Shown: one piece after another, positions 27,086 to 35,969 of the stretch
Layout: each line of letters starts with the position of its first letter
How positions within the stretch are numbered: the stretch's first letter is position 1
NCBI RefSeq assembly: GCF_001424045.1
Contig: NZ_LMQB01000012.1
Coordinates: 64,973-128,972, forward strand
Source: Rhizobium sp. Leaf371
Lineage (GTDB): Bacteria > Pseudomonadota > Alphaproteobacteria > Rhizobiales > Rhizobiaceae
Length of the DNA stretch: 64,000 nt
Direction: 5' to 3'
Program-made: the position numbers and the translations under genes
The notes under the pieces: generated by a model
The model's input: only the letters and a program-made list of their open reading frames with translations
The model's database searches: none
What the model was told of the DNA's origin: nothing

Positions 27086-28107
27086 GGTGTCGTGGTCCTC
27101 TCGGCGGCGGCCGGGTCCGAGCCCCGCGTGGTGCAGGGCAGGAGATACCAGTCCGGATGGGCGTTGCGGATGCGCTCCGCGGCGAGATCGCGCGTTTCCC
27201 TGTCGAGAAACAGCCCGAAACAGGTGGCGCCGGAGCCGGACATGCGGGCAAGGGCCGCGCCCGCGTCCCAAAGTGCCGCCCGCGCGCGCCCGATCAGCGG
27301 CGTTAGAGACTGGGCCGGCGGCTCCAGATCGTTGCGCGTTTTCGCAAGCGCCGAAATCCAGTCCGCGCGCGTGGCGAGACGCTCGGGCAGCGCCAGCGGC
27401 GGATGGGTCTTTTCGGTCAGGGCGAGGAAGACGGCGGGCGTGGAGACCGCGACACCCGGATTGACCAGCAGAGCCGGAAATTCGGGCAGGCCGGAAACGG
27501 GCGCGATCGCCTCGCCGATTCCCCGCGCGATCAGCGGCCGGCCGGTCAGACACATGGGCAGGTCGGCCCCGAGCGACAGCCCCAGCGCGGCCAGATCCAG
27601 TGCAGCAGAATCCGGATCGCTCTCCGGCACCTGTCCCCAGATCCGCCGGAGCCCGGTCAGCGCCGCCGCCGCATCCGCCGAGCCGCCGCCGATGCCCGAC
27701 GCGACCGGAAGGTTCTTTTCGAGATGCAGCGCGACCGGCCCGCAGGGCAGGCCGAGTGCGGTCAGCCGCAGGCGCAGAAGGTCGCGCGCCTTCAGCACGA
27801 GATTGCCGCTTTGGCCCTCGGCCTCCACCGGCACATCGCCGGCAAACGGGCCGGACACGGTAAAGCTGTCGGCCTCCGCTACGGCCAGAGACAGGCGGTC
27901 GCCGGTATCCGTAAAGGTCACCAGGCTTTCGAGCAGGTGATGACCGTCGGCACGCTGGCCGACGACATGCAGCGCGAGATTGATCTTTGCCGGCGCCGCA
28001 AGCACCAGCGGCACGCCGGCACCCCGTTCCGCGGCAAAGACGTGTGCCGCGGACGCAAGGATGGCCGACGCATCGGAAGCGGCTGGCATGCGAGGCGTGT
28101 CAGCCAC
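27082..28107 (-). CDS. ispE: 4-diphosphocytidyl-2-C-methyl-D-erythritol kinase
   Basis: 341 residues, longer than the usual 280-300 because of about 35 extra residues at the N-terminus before APAKINLALHVVGQRADGHH. The GHMP kinase ATP loop is LPVASGIGGGSADAAAAL (about 131-148), and ARMSGSGATCFGLF is the third motif. It is the fourth step of the MEP isoprenoid pathway, phosphorylating CDP-methylerythritol. The gene lies ten bases behind the TPR gene and overlaps moaB, so the three are probably co-transcribed. A later start is possible. Confidence 0.92.
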   Translation of the reverse strand: MADTPRMPAASDASAILASAAHVFAAERGAGVPLVLAAPAKINLALHVVGQRADGHHLLESLVTFTDTGDRLSLAVAEADSFTVSGPFAGDVPVEAEGQSGNLVLKARDLLRLRLTALGLPCGPVALHLEKNLPVASGIGGGSADAAAALTGLRRIWGQVPESDPDSAALDLAALGLSLGADLPMCLTGRPLIARGIGEAIAPVSGLPEFPALLVNPGVAVSTPAVFLALTEKTHPPLALPERLATRADWISALAKTRNDLEPPAQSLTPLIGRARAALWDAGAALARMSGSGATCFGLFLDRETRDLAAERIRNAHPDWYLLPCTTRGSDPAAAERTTTP

Positions 28108-28116
28108 GGGCCGGTA

Positions 28117-29946
28117 TCAGGACTTCTTGCCGGGAACCGTCACTTCCGGCGGCTTCGGCTTGCCCTCGGCCTCGGCGGCGGCGGGAACCTTGGCCTCCAC
28201 CGGCGGCAGGCCGTTCTCGATCTTCGCCTTGATCTTGGCGATCTCGTCGTCTTCCGGCTTCAGCTCCAGCGTCTGGTTCCACTGGAACACGGCTTCCAGC
28301 TTGCGGCCGACGCGCCAGTAGGCATCGCCCAGATGGTCGTTGATGGTGGGGTCGCCGGCCATCAGCTCGGCGGCGCGCTCCAGCTCGGCCACGGCCTCGT
28401 CGAACTGCCCCAGGCGGAAATAGGCCCAGCCGAGCGAATCGACGATGTAGCCGTCATCCGGCTTCAGGTCGACGGCGCGGCGGATCATGTTCAGCCCCTC
28501 TTCGAGGTTGATGTTCTTGTCCACCCAGGAATAGCCGAGATAGTTCAGCACCTGCGGCTGGTCGGGGTTCAGCTCCAGCGCTTTCTTGAAGCTAGGCTCG
28601 GCTTTTTCCCATTCCTTCAGGCGCTCATAGGCGATGCCGCGCTGAAAATAGATCGACCAGTCGCTGCGCTTGGGCACCGGGCCGACGATCTCGACAGCCT
28701 TGTCGTAGGTGACGGCCATCTCCTTGTAGTCCTTGGCGTCCGAAAGCACGCTGCCATAGGCGACGTAGCTGCGGATGTCCTTCGGATCGAGGTCGATCAG
28801 TTCGCGCAGATGCTTCTTGGCATCGTCCACCTTGCCGACTTCGGCAAGCGCCAGACCCAGCTGCATTTCCGACAGGCGGCGCATCGGCGAGCCCTGCGGC
28901 ACCTGTTGATAGAGCGCGATGGCCCGCTCCGGCTTTTTCAGCGTCTCGGCAATGCCGCCGAGCATCACGAGGATGTCGGCACTGTCGGGATCGAGCGCGC
29001 GTGCCGTCTGCAGGTAGAGCGAGACGATGTCTTCCGCCCCTTCGCGATTGAGCGCGGCACCGACGGAGAACAGCACGGCGGCGGCGCCCTGGCTGGCGTT
29101 GCGGACCTGCTGTTCCTGCGGCTTGCCGTCCTCGATGCTTTTGCGCAGCGCATCGAGCGGAGCGTAGTTGTTGACGAAGTTCTGCCCGAGCGAGATCGTG
29201 TCGAGCGCCTTCTGCTTGTTGCCGTCGGTCGCTTCCAGCCGTGCGAGCGCGATGATCGAGCGGATGAACGTGTCCGGCGCCGCACCGCCGCCATTGCGGT
29301 CGGTCACGGCCTCGTTGAACTTGGTGCGCGCGGTCTGCTTGTCGCCGGCCGCCAGCGCGATCGCGCCCTGCTGGTAGTTCTTGAAGATGGCGAACCAGTC
29401 CGGGCCCTTCATGTCCTGGATCATGGCGATGGCGTCCTTGGGCTTGCCCTGTCCGGCCTTCGCCCAGGCCAGAAGCAGCCCGTTCATCATCCGGTCAAGA
29501 TCGTTCGGCCCGGAATATTTCAGGATCTTCTCCGCGTTGCGGAATTCCCGTCGGCTGATCGCGTCGACGCCGCGCACGACGGTGGTGATCCGCTCGACCG
29601 AGTCATCGGTCTTCAGCTCGTTTGCGATCTTCACTCCTTCGGCGAAGTTGCCGTTCATCAACGAGGTGATCATCAGGCGCTGCTTCACCTCGACATTGTC
29701 GGGCTCGAATTCCAGCGCCGTGCGGTAGAGCTTGGTCGCGGTGTCCAGATCGTGATCGACGTCGGCCGTGCGGGCCGCGAGGAACGATCCGGAAAAGCTG
29801 TTGACGGAGTTCACGTCGAAGGGCTTGGCGGCGGCTTCCGTCGCCGGGGCCTTCGCCTCTTCCGCGAGCGCCGGGCCGGAGACGAAGCCGGCAAGCGTCA
29901 GAAACGCCACGCTGGTGAGCATCCGAAGAATATGTTTTTGCCGCAT
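28117..29946 (-). CDS. Secreted tetratricopeptide-repeat protein
   Basis: 609 residues. A signal peptide (1-28, cleaved near PALAEE) is followed by TPR repeats over most of the length. The clearest are about 340-540: AIALYQQVPQGSPMRRL, YFQRGIAYERLKEWEKAEPS, ALELNPDQPQVLNYLGYSWV and YIVDSLGWAYFRLGQFDEAV. It probably works as a periplasmic or outer-membrane scaffold. Partners cannot be named. It is the first gene of a likely operon with ispE and moaB. Confidence 0.88.
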   Translation of the reverse strand: MRQKHILRMLTSVAFLTLAGFVSGPALAEEAKAPATEAAAKPFDVNSVNSFSGSFLAARTADVDHDLDTATKLYRTALEFEPDNVEVKQRLMITSLMNGNFAEGVKIANELKTDDSVERITTVVRGVDAISRREFRNAEKILKYSGPNDLDRMMNGLLLAWAKAGQGKPKDAIAMIQDMKGPDWFAIFKNYQQGAIALAAGDKQTARTKFNEAVTDRNGGGAAPDTFIRSIIALARLEATDGNKQKALDTISLGQNFVNNYAPLDALRKSIEDGKPQEQQVRNASQGAAAVLFSVGAALNREGAEDIVSLYLQTARALDPDSADILVMLGGIAETLKKPERAIALYQQVPQGSPMRRLSEMQLGLALAEVGKVDDAKKHLRELIDLDPKDIRSYVAYGSVLSDAKDYKEMAVTYDKAVEIVGPVPKRSDWSIYFQRGIAYERLKEWEKAEPSFKKALELNPDQPQVLNYLGYSWVDKNINLEEGLNMIRRAVDLKPDDGYIVDSLGWAYFRLGQFDEAVAELERAAELMAGDPTINDHLGDAYWRVGRKLEAVFQWNQTLELKPEDDEIAKIKAKIENGLPPVEAKVPAAAEAEGKPKPPEVTVPGKKS

Positions 29947-30018
29947 GACAAGCCTTTCGTTTCGGATGCGCCGCGCAAGCGCCTAACCGGAATCAGTTCT
30001 GTAGTGATAACGCAGTCC

Positions 30019-30060
30019 GCGCAGAACCGGAATTGCGCCCGGCGCAGAACCGGAATTGCG
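30019..30060. repeat. Pair of 19-bp direct repeats
   Basis: GCGCAGAACCGGAATTGCG occurs at 30019-30037 and 30042-30060, spaced by four bases. The 240-base gap here, between the TPR gene and the polyprenyl synthase gene, shows no supported gene. Function unknown. Confidence 0.7.
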
Positions 30061-30186
30061 TCCAGCCGGGGTCAGCTCCCCTTCGAGAGCATCACCCTTG
30101 GTTGCGGCAGGCTTGGCAAGACAGAATGGCTTTTTTGGCGCACGCCGCCAGAAATCGCCCGTCCTGCTCGACCCGCATCACCAGCG

Positions 30187-31203
30187 TCAGTTCACCCGGT
30201 CGATGCAGAAGTCGATGACCTCCAGCAGCGCATCCTTCCACGGCGAGGCGGGAAGGGGGGCGAGCGCATCGCGCGCGATCATGCCGTAGTGCTTGGCCCT
30301 TGCGATCGTGTCGGTCAGCCCGCCATAGCGCGTGATCAGCCCCATGGCGTGTTCCAGGTTCGCGTCGCTGGCATTGCCGCCCTCGATCGCGTCCTTCCAG
30401 AACGCACGCTCCTCCGCCGTTCCGCGCCGGTAGGAGAGGATGACCGGCAGGGTGATCTTCCCCTCGCGAAAATCGTCGCCGACATTCTTGCCGAGATCGA
30501 CCGATTTGCCGCCGTAATCGAGAACGTCATCGACCAGCTGAAAGGCAAGGCCGAGGTTCATGCCATAGGATTTCAGCGCGTTGCGGGCCGAGCGGTCGGT
30601 CTTGGCGACGATCGGGCCGACTTCGGCGGCGGCGGCAAAGAGCGCGGCGGTCTTGGCGCGAATGACGGCGAGATAGTCGTCCTCCGTCGTTTCCATGTTC
30701 TTGGCGACGGAGAGCTGCAGCACTTCGCCTTCGGCGATCACCGAGGCGGCCGTCGAGAGAACGTCGAGCGCATCGAGCGAGCCGACCTCGACCATCATCC
30801 GGAACGCCTGGCCGAGCAGGAAGTCGCCGACGAGCACGCTGGCCTGGTTGCCCCAGATCATCCGTGCCGTGGACTTGCCGCGCCGCAAGTCGCTCTCGTC
30901 CACCACGTCGTCGTGCAGCAGGGTTGCCGTGTGCATGAACTCGACGCTGGTCGCGAGCTTGACATGCGCATCGCCCTTGAAGTCGAACATGGCAGCGGAG
31001 GCCAGCGTCAGCATGGGACGAAGCCGCTTTCCGCCCGACGAGATCAGGTGGTTGGCAACCTCGGGAATCATCTCGACATCCGAACCCGCCTTGGCCAGGA
31101 TCAGCTGGTTGACCCGCTCCATGTCGGCTTTGGTCAGATTGACCAGCGGCTGCACCGAGGCCTGTTTGTTCTTGCCGTCTTCCAGCGGTATCACGACGCC
31201 CAA
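30187..31203 (-). CDS. ispB: Long-chain polyprenyl diphosphate synthase
   Basis: 338 residues. First Asp-rich motif LLHDDVVDESDLRRGK (about 95-110), second FQLVDDVLDYGGK (about 220-232), and GGKRLRP near 57. This is the trans-isoprenyl diphosphate synthase that makes the ubiquinone side chain; in this lineage decaprenyl (Q10) is more likely than octaprenyl, but chain length cannot be read by eye. The product would be used by the UbiA protein encoded at 49.7 kb. It is divergent from the DUF2007 gene. Confidence 0.9.
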   Translation of the reverse strand: MGVVIPLEDGKNKQASVQPLVNLTKADMERVNQLILAKAGSDVEMIPEVANHLISSGGKRLRPMLTLASAAMFDFKGDAHVKLATSVEFMHTATLLHDDVVDESDLRRGKSTARMIWGNQASVLVGDFLLGQAFRMMVEVGSLDALDVLSTAASVIAEGEVLQLSVAKNMETTEDDYLAVIRAKTAALFAAAAEVGPIVAKTDRSARNALKSYGMNLGLAFQLVDDVLDYGGKSVDLGKNVGDDFREGKITLPVILSYRRGTAEERAFWKDAIEGGNASDANLEHAMGLITRYGGLTDTIARAKHYGMIARDALAPLPASPWKDALLEVIDFCIDRVN

Positions 31204-31312
31204 GGCGAAGCACTCCTGTTCAAGCTATTCTTCTGAGAATAGAAAGGGGGGGCTTTCGCGGCAAGTGGCGATTTGCCCCAGGGCACCGACGAATGGGAAA
31301 AAAGCGAGCCAG

Positions 31313-31537
31313 ATGAAAGAATTGATCCGTACCAACGACGCCGTCGTCCTCTCCTTCGCCGAAAGCCTGATGCGCGACGCGGGCATCATCTGCTTCATCG
31401 CCGATCAGGGCATGAGCATTCTCGACGGTTCGCTCGGCCTCCTGCCGCGCCGCCTGATGGTTCAGGGCGAGCGCGCCGACGAGGCAAGGACCATCCTCTC
31501 GGATGCGGGCCTCGCCGCAGAACTCCGGGATCAATGA
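31313..31537 (+). CDS. DUF2007-type small protein
   Basis: 74 residues resembling the DUF2007 putative signal-transducing family: an N-terminal MKELIRTNDAVVLSFAESLMRDAGI and the RLMVQGERADEARTIL segment near 47-62. Function unknown. The start at 31313 defines a compact family-length protein. The methyltransferase follows 15 bases later, so they are probably one transcript. Confidence 0.8.
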   Translation: MKELIRTNDAVVLSFAESLMRDAGIICFIADQGMSILDGSLGLLPRRLMVQGERADEARTILSDAGLAAELRDQ

Positions 31538-31552
31538 GGCGCGGAGCCGCTC

Positions 31553-32401
31553 ATGACGCTTGAGAAATCTCCCGATCGCACGTCCGTTGATCCCGCAGCA
31601 ACGGCCCTGACGGCCGAGCCGGCCGCAACGGCCGGGGAGACGGTGGACAGCTTTCACCGCGGTCGGTTTCACCTGGTTCAGCCGCTCGGCCGCGGCCATC
31701 GTGCCGGCATGGATGCGATGCTGCTCGCAGCCCTCGTGCCCGATCCGGGTTCGACGCCGATCAAGGTCGCCGATCTCGGGGCCGGCGCGGGTGCGGCCGG
31801 CATGGCGGTGGCCGTCCGGGTGGCCTCGGCGCAGGTGCTCCTCGTGGAGCGGGCGGCCGAGATGGCCACCTTTGCCCGCCGCAGCCTCGCCCTTGCGGGA
31901 AATGCCGCCTTCGCCAACCGTCTCCAAGTGCTGGAGGCCGATGTGGCCCTGTCCGGGCGTGCGCGGGTCGAGGCCGGTCTGCCGAGCGATGTCTTCGACC
32001 ATGTCGTCATGAACCCGCCCTTCAACAATGGCGCCGACCGCCGGACGCCGGACGCCCTGAAGGCTGCGGCCCACGCGATGAACGACGGGCTGTTCGACGC
32101 CTGGCTCCGCACGGCCGGCGCGATCCTGCGTCCCGGCGGGCAGGTGTCGCTGATCGCGCGGCCGGAATCGATCGGCGAGATCGTGGCCGCCTGCGGACGC
32201 CGCTTCGGTGGCCTGGAGATCACGCCGCTCCTGCCGCGGGCCGGCGAAAACGCGGTGCGCATCCTCGCCACCGGCATCAAGCAGTCCCGCGCGCGCCTCT
32301 CTTTGCGCGCGCCGCTCGTCATGCATGGCGAGGGCTCCCATGCCTTCCTGGCCGAGGTGGACAATCTCAACAATGGGCGCGCCTTCTACGCCCGCCGCTG
32401 A
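31553..32401 (+). CDS. SAM-dependent methyltransferase, TrmN6-like
   Basis: 282 residues. The SAM-binding motif is ADLGAGAGAAGMAVA (about 75-89), the acidic residue follows in LLVERA, and the N6-adenine or N5-glutamine type catalytic motif is VVMNPPFNNG (about 152-161). HRAGMDAMLLAAL matches the N-terminus of tRNA1(Val) adenine-37 methyltransferases, so tRNA modification is the best guess. It is co-directional with the DUF2007 gene. Confidence 0.82.
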   Translation: MTLEKSPDRTSVDPAATALTAEPAATAGETVDSFHRGRFHLVQPLGRGHRAGMDAMLLAALVPDPGSTPIKVADLGAGAGAAGMAVAVRVASAQVLLVERAAEMATFARRSLALAGNAAFANRLQVLEADVALSGRARVEAGLPSDVFDHVVMNPPFNNGADRRTPDALKAAAHAMNDGLFDAWLRTAGAILRPGGQVSLIARPESIGEIVAACGRRFGGLEITPLLPRAGENAVRILATGIKQSRARLSLRAPLVMHGEGSHAFLAEVDNLNNGRAFYARR

Positions 32402-32490
32402 ATTTCCCGTGATCCCGTGGGCCGTGCCATTGCGCCGGCCGGGCCAGTGCCTACATCCGGAAGAGATGACACGAGGAAAAGGAGACGGAT

Positions 32491-33366
32491 TTGGCCGGTT
32501 TCATCAAGAGGTTGCTGCCGAAGCGCTTTCGCAAGCAGGGTGTGACGATCCCGGTCGTTCGCCTGCACGGAGCGATCATGGCCGGCGGCAGCGCCTTCCG
32601 GCCGATGCTCAACATTGCGGCTGTCGCGCCGCTTCTCGAACGCGCCTTTGCCGACAAGGACGCGCCGGCCGTCGCCATCGCCATCAATTCGCCGGGCGGC
32701 TCGCCGGTCCAGTCCCGGCTGATCTACCAGCGCATCCGCGATCTCGCGGTGGAAAAGAACAAGCGCGTCCTCGTCTTCGTGGAGGATGTCGCGGCGTCGG
32801 GCGGCTACATGATCGCGCTCGCCGGTGACGAGATCATCGCCGATCCCACCTCCATCGTCGGCTCCATCGGCGTCGTCTCCGGCGGCTTCGGCTTCACCGA
32901 GCTGCTCGACAAGGTCGGCATCGAACGCCGCATCTACACGGCCGGCGAAAACAAGGTGATGCTCGATCCCTTCCAGCCGGAAAAGGAAAAGGACGTCGCC
33001 TATCTGAAAAGCCTGCAGCAGGAGATCCACGGCGTCTTCACCGGCATGGTGAAGGCACGACGCGGTCACCTCCTCACCGATGACGGCGAAATCTTCTCCG
33101 GCCTGTTCTGGACCGGCGAGCGCGCCCGCGCGCTCGGCCTGATCGACGGTCTCGGCGACATGCGCGGCGAACTCAAGCGCCGCTACGGCGAAAAGACGGA
33201 GCTGCGGCTGGTCAGCGCCTCGCGCGGCCTGCTCGGACGCCGCCAGCCGGGTGTCGCCATCGCAGGCGGGCTTGCGACGGGCGCAAGCGGGCTTGCGCTT
33301 TCCGCCGTCGCCGGTCTTGCCGAAGCGGCAGAAGAAAAGGCATTATGGGGCCGGTTCGGTCTCTAG
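32491..33366 (+). CDS. S49-family serine protease (SppA/SohB-like)
   Basis: 291 residues. The nucleophile Ser lies in EDVAASGGYMIAL (about 103-115) and the general-base Lys in YTAGENKVMLDPF (about 150-162), the Ser/Lys dyad of signal-peptide peptidases. INSPGGSPVQS is another family motif. No clear transmembrane anchor is present at the N-terminus. The start codon is TTG, supported by AAGGAG seven bases upstream. A 61-residue membrane protein gene follows by 36 bases. Confidence 0.88.
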   Translation: MAGFIKRLLPKRFRKQGVTIPVVRLHGAIMAGGSAFRPMLNIAAVAPLLERAFADKDAPAVAIAINSPGGSPVQSRLIYQRIRDLAVEKNKRVLVFVEDVAASGGYMIALAGDEIIADPTSIVGSIGVVSGGFGFTELLDKVGIERRIYTAGENKVMLDPFQPEKEKDVAYLKSLQQEIHGVFTGMVKARRGHLLTDDGEIFSGLFWTGERARALGLIDGLGDMRGELKRRYGEKTELRLVSASRGLLGRRQPGVAIAGGLATGASGLALSAVAGLAEAAEEKALWGRFGL

Positions 33367-33402
33367 GGACAGGCCGCACCCCGTCTCCCTCTGGAACCCA
33401 AG

Positions 33403-33588
33403 ATGCCGCAACTCATCCTCCTCCTGATCGTCGCCGCCATCGCCTGGTTCGGCTACCGCAAATTCGTGCTCGACGCCGAACGCCTCGCCCGCCAGCGCGA
33501 ACGCGTGCGCAAGCAGCAGCAGACGGGGTCGCAAGGCACGCTGGTGCAGGACCCCGCCACGGGAGAATATCGGGTGAAGCAGGATTGA
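33403..33588 (+). CDS. Small single-pass membrane protein
   Basis: 61 residues: one N-terminal membrane helix (about 2-20, PQLILLLIVAAIAWFGYRKF), then a basic, Gln/Arg-rich helix and a TGEYRVKQD tail. No known function. Close spacing to the S49 protease gene suggests a shared transcript and perhaps a role with that protease. Confidence 0.7.
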   Translation: MPQLILLLIVAAIAWFGYRKFVLDAERLARQRERVRKQQQTGSQGTLVQDPATGEYRVKQD

Positions 33589-33612
33589 TCGCAGCGGAAC
33601 GAGGTCGCGCTA

Positions 33613-33936
33613 TCACGTCAGGCGCCCTTGCACGGAGACCATCCAGTCTGAGCCCGCATAACCGACGTGGCGCACGACGACGGTCTTGATATCTTCGTGA
33701 ACGGTGATGCAGATAACCGCCTTCTCGGCTGCCGGTACGACGCGAAAATTGTCGGGAAAGTCGGCGCGGATCGAGCCGCGATAGGGAAAAGCAGCCAAGG
33801 CCCTCACCACGGATTCGATGTCGCGCAATTTTCGTTAGGCGGCCTGTTTTCCGGCGTAGTTTGCAACGAGGTCGTAGATCTCGACGAGATCCTGCTCGGC
33901 TTCCCGATGATAGCGCACCCGGTAGCGTGTGTTCAT
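33613..33936 (-). pseudogene. ParE/RelE-type toxin gene broken by an in-frame stop
   Basis: The frame opens at ATG 33936, overlapping the antitoxin stop by four bases (ATGA), and encodes MNTRYRVRYHREAEQDLVEI and on to YAGKQAA. A TAA stop (33837-33835) then interrupts it. The same frame continues without shift as RKLRDIESVVRALAAFPYRG to the end at 33613, where the usual ParE beta-strands are recognisable (RVVPAAEKAVICITVHED, VRHVGYAG). Full length would be about 107 residues, near the ParE norm. A TTG at 33828 could restart translation to make a 71-residue fragment lacking the N-terminal helices. A nonsense mutation is the simplest reading. Confidence 0.75.
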
Positions 33937-34214
33937 TGCCTTTCGCGGGCAGCGATGCGCGCGCGAACGCGGTCGAAGAGGTCGTCTTCATCCATCGCGA
34001 TTGTCTCTTCGATGGGCGTGTCCAACCGCCGACGCAACTCTTCCGCATTGAGGTGGAGGACCTCATCGACAGCCGCCTGATCCTGGCGGATCATCATATG
34101 TTCGAGGCTCGCAGCAAGCACCGTATCGACGGATGGGAACTGTCCGTCTTCGACCATCTTCTCCGCATATCGCATCAGATCTTCCGGCAAGGTGACGGTC
34201 GTCTTGACATTCAT
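33933..34214 (-). CDS. ParD-type antitoxin
   Basis: 93 residues. The N-terminal ribbon-helix-helix segment is MNVKTTVTLPEDLMRYAEKM, followed by GQFPSVDTVLAASLEHM and an acidic C-terminal tail that should bind the toxin. The start at 34214 has GGAG six bases upstream. It is the first gene of a two-gene type II toxin-antitoxin unit whose toxin gene is interrupted, so the antitoxin may persist alone as a DNA-binding autoregulator. Confidence 0.8.
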   Translation of the reverse strand: MNVKTTVTLPEDLMRYAEKMVEDGQFPSVDTVLAASLEHMMIRQDQAAVDEVLHLNAEELRRRLDTPIEETIAMDEDDLFDRVRARIAARERQ

Positions 34215-34323
34215 CGGCGGCTCCATCGCAAATCTGCGCCCAGGATAGCTTAAACATTGACCCCTGTCGCCGCCCGTGGCACTCGTCCGGTCTCGTCTTT
34301 CCGTCACCAGCGATTGATCTGCC

Positions 34324-35301
34324 ATGTCTGCCCTGTCTGCCTTGCCCGATTTGCCCGACCATATGAACCCGAAGCGCTCGTTTCAGGCTCTGATCCTGAC
34401 CCTGCACGCCTATTGGGCCGACAAGGGCTGCGCGGTGCTGCAGCCCTACGACATGGAAGTGGGCGCGGGCACGTTCCATCCGGCGACCACCTTGCGGGCG
34501 CTGGGTCCGAAACCTTGGCGGGCCGCCTATGTGCAGCCCTCGCGCCGACCGACCGACGGGCGCTACGGCGAGAACCCCAACCGGCTGCAGCATTACTACC
34601 AGTATCAGGTCATCCTGAAGCCGAACCCGTCGAACCTGCAGGAGCTCTATCTCGGCTCGCTCGCCGCCATCGGGCTCGATCCGCTGCTGCACGATATCCG
34701 ATTTGTCGAGGACGACTGGGAAAGCCCGACGCTGGGCGCCTGGGGGCTTGGCTGGGAGTGCTGGTGCGACGGCATGGAGGTCTCGCAGTTCACCTACTTC
34801 CAGCAGGTCTGCGGCATCGAGTGCTCGCCTGTCTCCGGCGAACTGACCTATGGTCTGGAGCGGCTGGCCATGTATGTCCAGGGCGTCGACAATGTCTACG
34901 ACCTCAACTTCAACGGCCGCGAAGGCGCGGAAAAGATCAGCTACGGCGACGTCTTCCTGCAGGCCGAGCAGGAATATTCGCGGCACAATTTCGAATACGC
35001 CAATACGGCGATGCTGCACCAGCACTTCATCGATGCGGAAGGCGAATGCCTGGCTCTGCTGAAAGCCGGCGCGCCGGGGGACAGCGCCAACCGCGCTCTG
35101 CACAAATGCGTGTTCCCGGCCTATGACCAGTGCATCAAGGCCAGCCACGTCTTCAACCTGCTCGATGCCCGCGGCGTCATCTCCGTGACGGAGCGCCAGA
35201 GCTATATTCTGCGGGTGCGAACGCTCGCCAAGGCCTGCGGCGAAGCCTTCCTGATGACGGACGCCGGCGGCGTCAATCTTTCGGCGGCTGCGGCGGCCTG
35301 A
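34324..35301 (+). CDS. glyQ: Glycyl-tRNA synthetase alpha subunit
   Basis: 325 residues, near the usual 300. The class II core includes [20 protein letters not shown] (about 20-39), [20 protein letters not shown], and [21 protein letters not shown] start at 34363 (MNPKRSF) is an alternative to 34324. It forms the alpha2beta2 enzyme with GlyS encoded about 4.8 kb downstream; the two are separated by lemA, an aroA-type gene and a DUF2207 gene. Confidence 0.96.
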   Translation: MSALSALPDLPDHMNPKRSFQALILTLHAYWADKGCAVLQPYDMEVGAGTFHPATTLRALGPKPWRAAYVQPSRRPTDGRYGENPNRLQHYYQYQVILKPNPSNLQELYLGSLAAIGLDPLLHDIRFVEDDWESPTLGAWGLGWECWCDGMEVSQFTYFQQVCGIECSPVSGELTYGLERLAMYVQGVDNVYDLNFNGREGAEKISYGDVFLQAEQEYSRHNFEYANTAMLHQHFIDAEGECLALLKAGAPGDSANRALHKCVFPAYDQCIKASHVFNLLDARGVISVTERQSYILRVRTLAKACGEAFLMTDAGGVNLSAAAAA

Positions 35302-35326
35302 AGGCTGGGCCGCCGAGCGTTTGTCC

Positions 35327-35350
35327 GGGAACGGTTAGAACCGTTTTTCC
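35327..35350 (+). terminator. Rho-independent terminator of glyQ
   Basis: AACGGTT/AACCGTT with a two-base loop is followed by a T run, about 28 bases after glyQ. This separates glyQ from the downstream lemA-glyS group. Confidence 0.85.
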
Positions 35351-35385
35351 CGGCAAGACAAACGCAAATAAAGCGACCAGGCGGC

Positions 35386-35544
35386 TCAGCTGTGCCAGGA
35401 GCGCTGGACGGGGCGGTGAATGTTGACCGGCGCGCTGTCGAGCATGGGCGGCGTGAAGCGATGGCGTTCGCCGCGCAGCGCGACGAGATGGCTGATGCCG
35501 GTGAGCATCACGGCAGACAGGGCGATGATGGCAAGAAGCGTCAT
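35386..35544 (-). CDS. 52-residue single-helix membrane peptide
   Basis: The minus strand encodes MTLLAIIALSAVMLTGISHL followed by a basic, Pro-containing tail ending QRSWHS. One N-terminal membrane helix (about 2-20) is visible. AGGAG lies about nine bases before the ATG. No family recognised. The 425 bases between it and lemA show no other gene. Confidence 0.5.
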   Translation of the reverse strand: MTLLAIIALSAVMLTGISHLVALRGERHRFTPPMLDSAPVNIHRPVQRSWHS

Positions 35545-35969
35545 GTTCACGGTCTCCTAATCTGGGGGAAGCCACGGCTTCCGAATAAGGTTGTCAGGCC
35601 GTCATTGCCGACGGGACGGTGCCGATGCACCAGGCGATGCATCCATGACACCCGGCAGCGCGAACACCGCTGCGACGTCGGTCGTCGTCCGGACCGGCGG
35701 TGTCTCGCGCAGAGAGGTGCCGCCATGTCCACCATCGGAAATCAGGGGATGTCGCGCGTCCTGAAGTGCGCCGGTGCGTCGTCATCGTGAATTCGATTAT
35801 GACAGCGTAAGCCGGATCGAGGCTGACGCCAATCCCGACAAATCGTGACTCATTTCCAGTGAAAGGACGCCGTCGAAGCGTGCGCCAGGACTGCAAGACG
35901 GTGGGCAGCGGGGTAAAAGCGCGCTATGGAGATGCGGGCAGCCCGCAGGGGCATCGGGGGAGAGAGAAA
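35545..35969. other. Intergenic region, nothing recognised
   Basis: Short open frames exist on both strands but lack ribosome sites or family resemblance. The right part presumably holds the lemA promoter. Confidence 0.4.

Noticed and set aside
27403-31236. A 1277-codon open frame on the plus strand
   Set aside because: It runs antisense to ispE, the TPR gene and the polyprenyl synthase gene, all of which have clear motifs. The Arg/His/Gln/Gly-rich translation is typical of antisense frames in high-G+C DNA.
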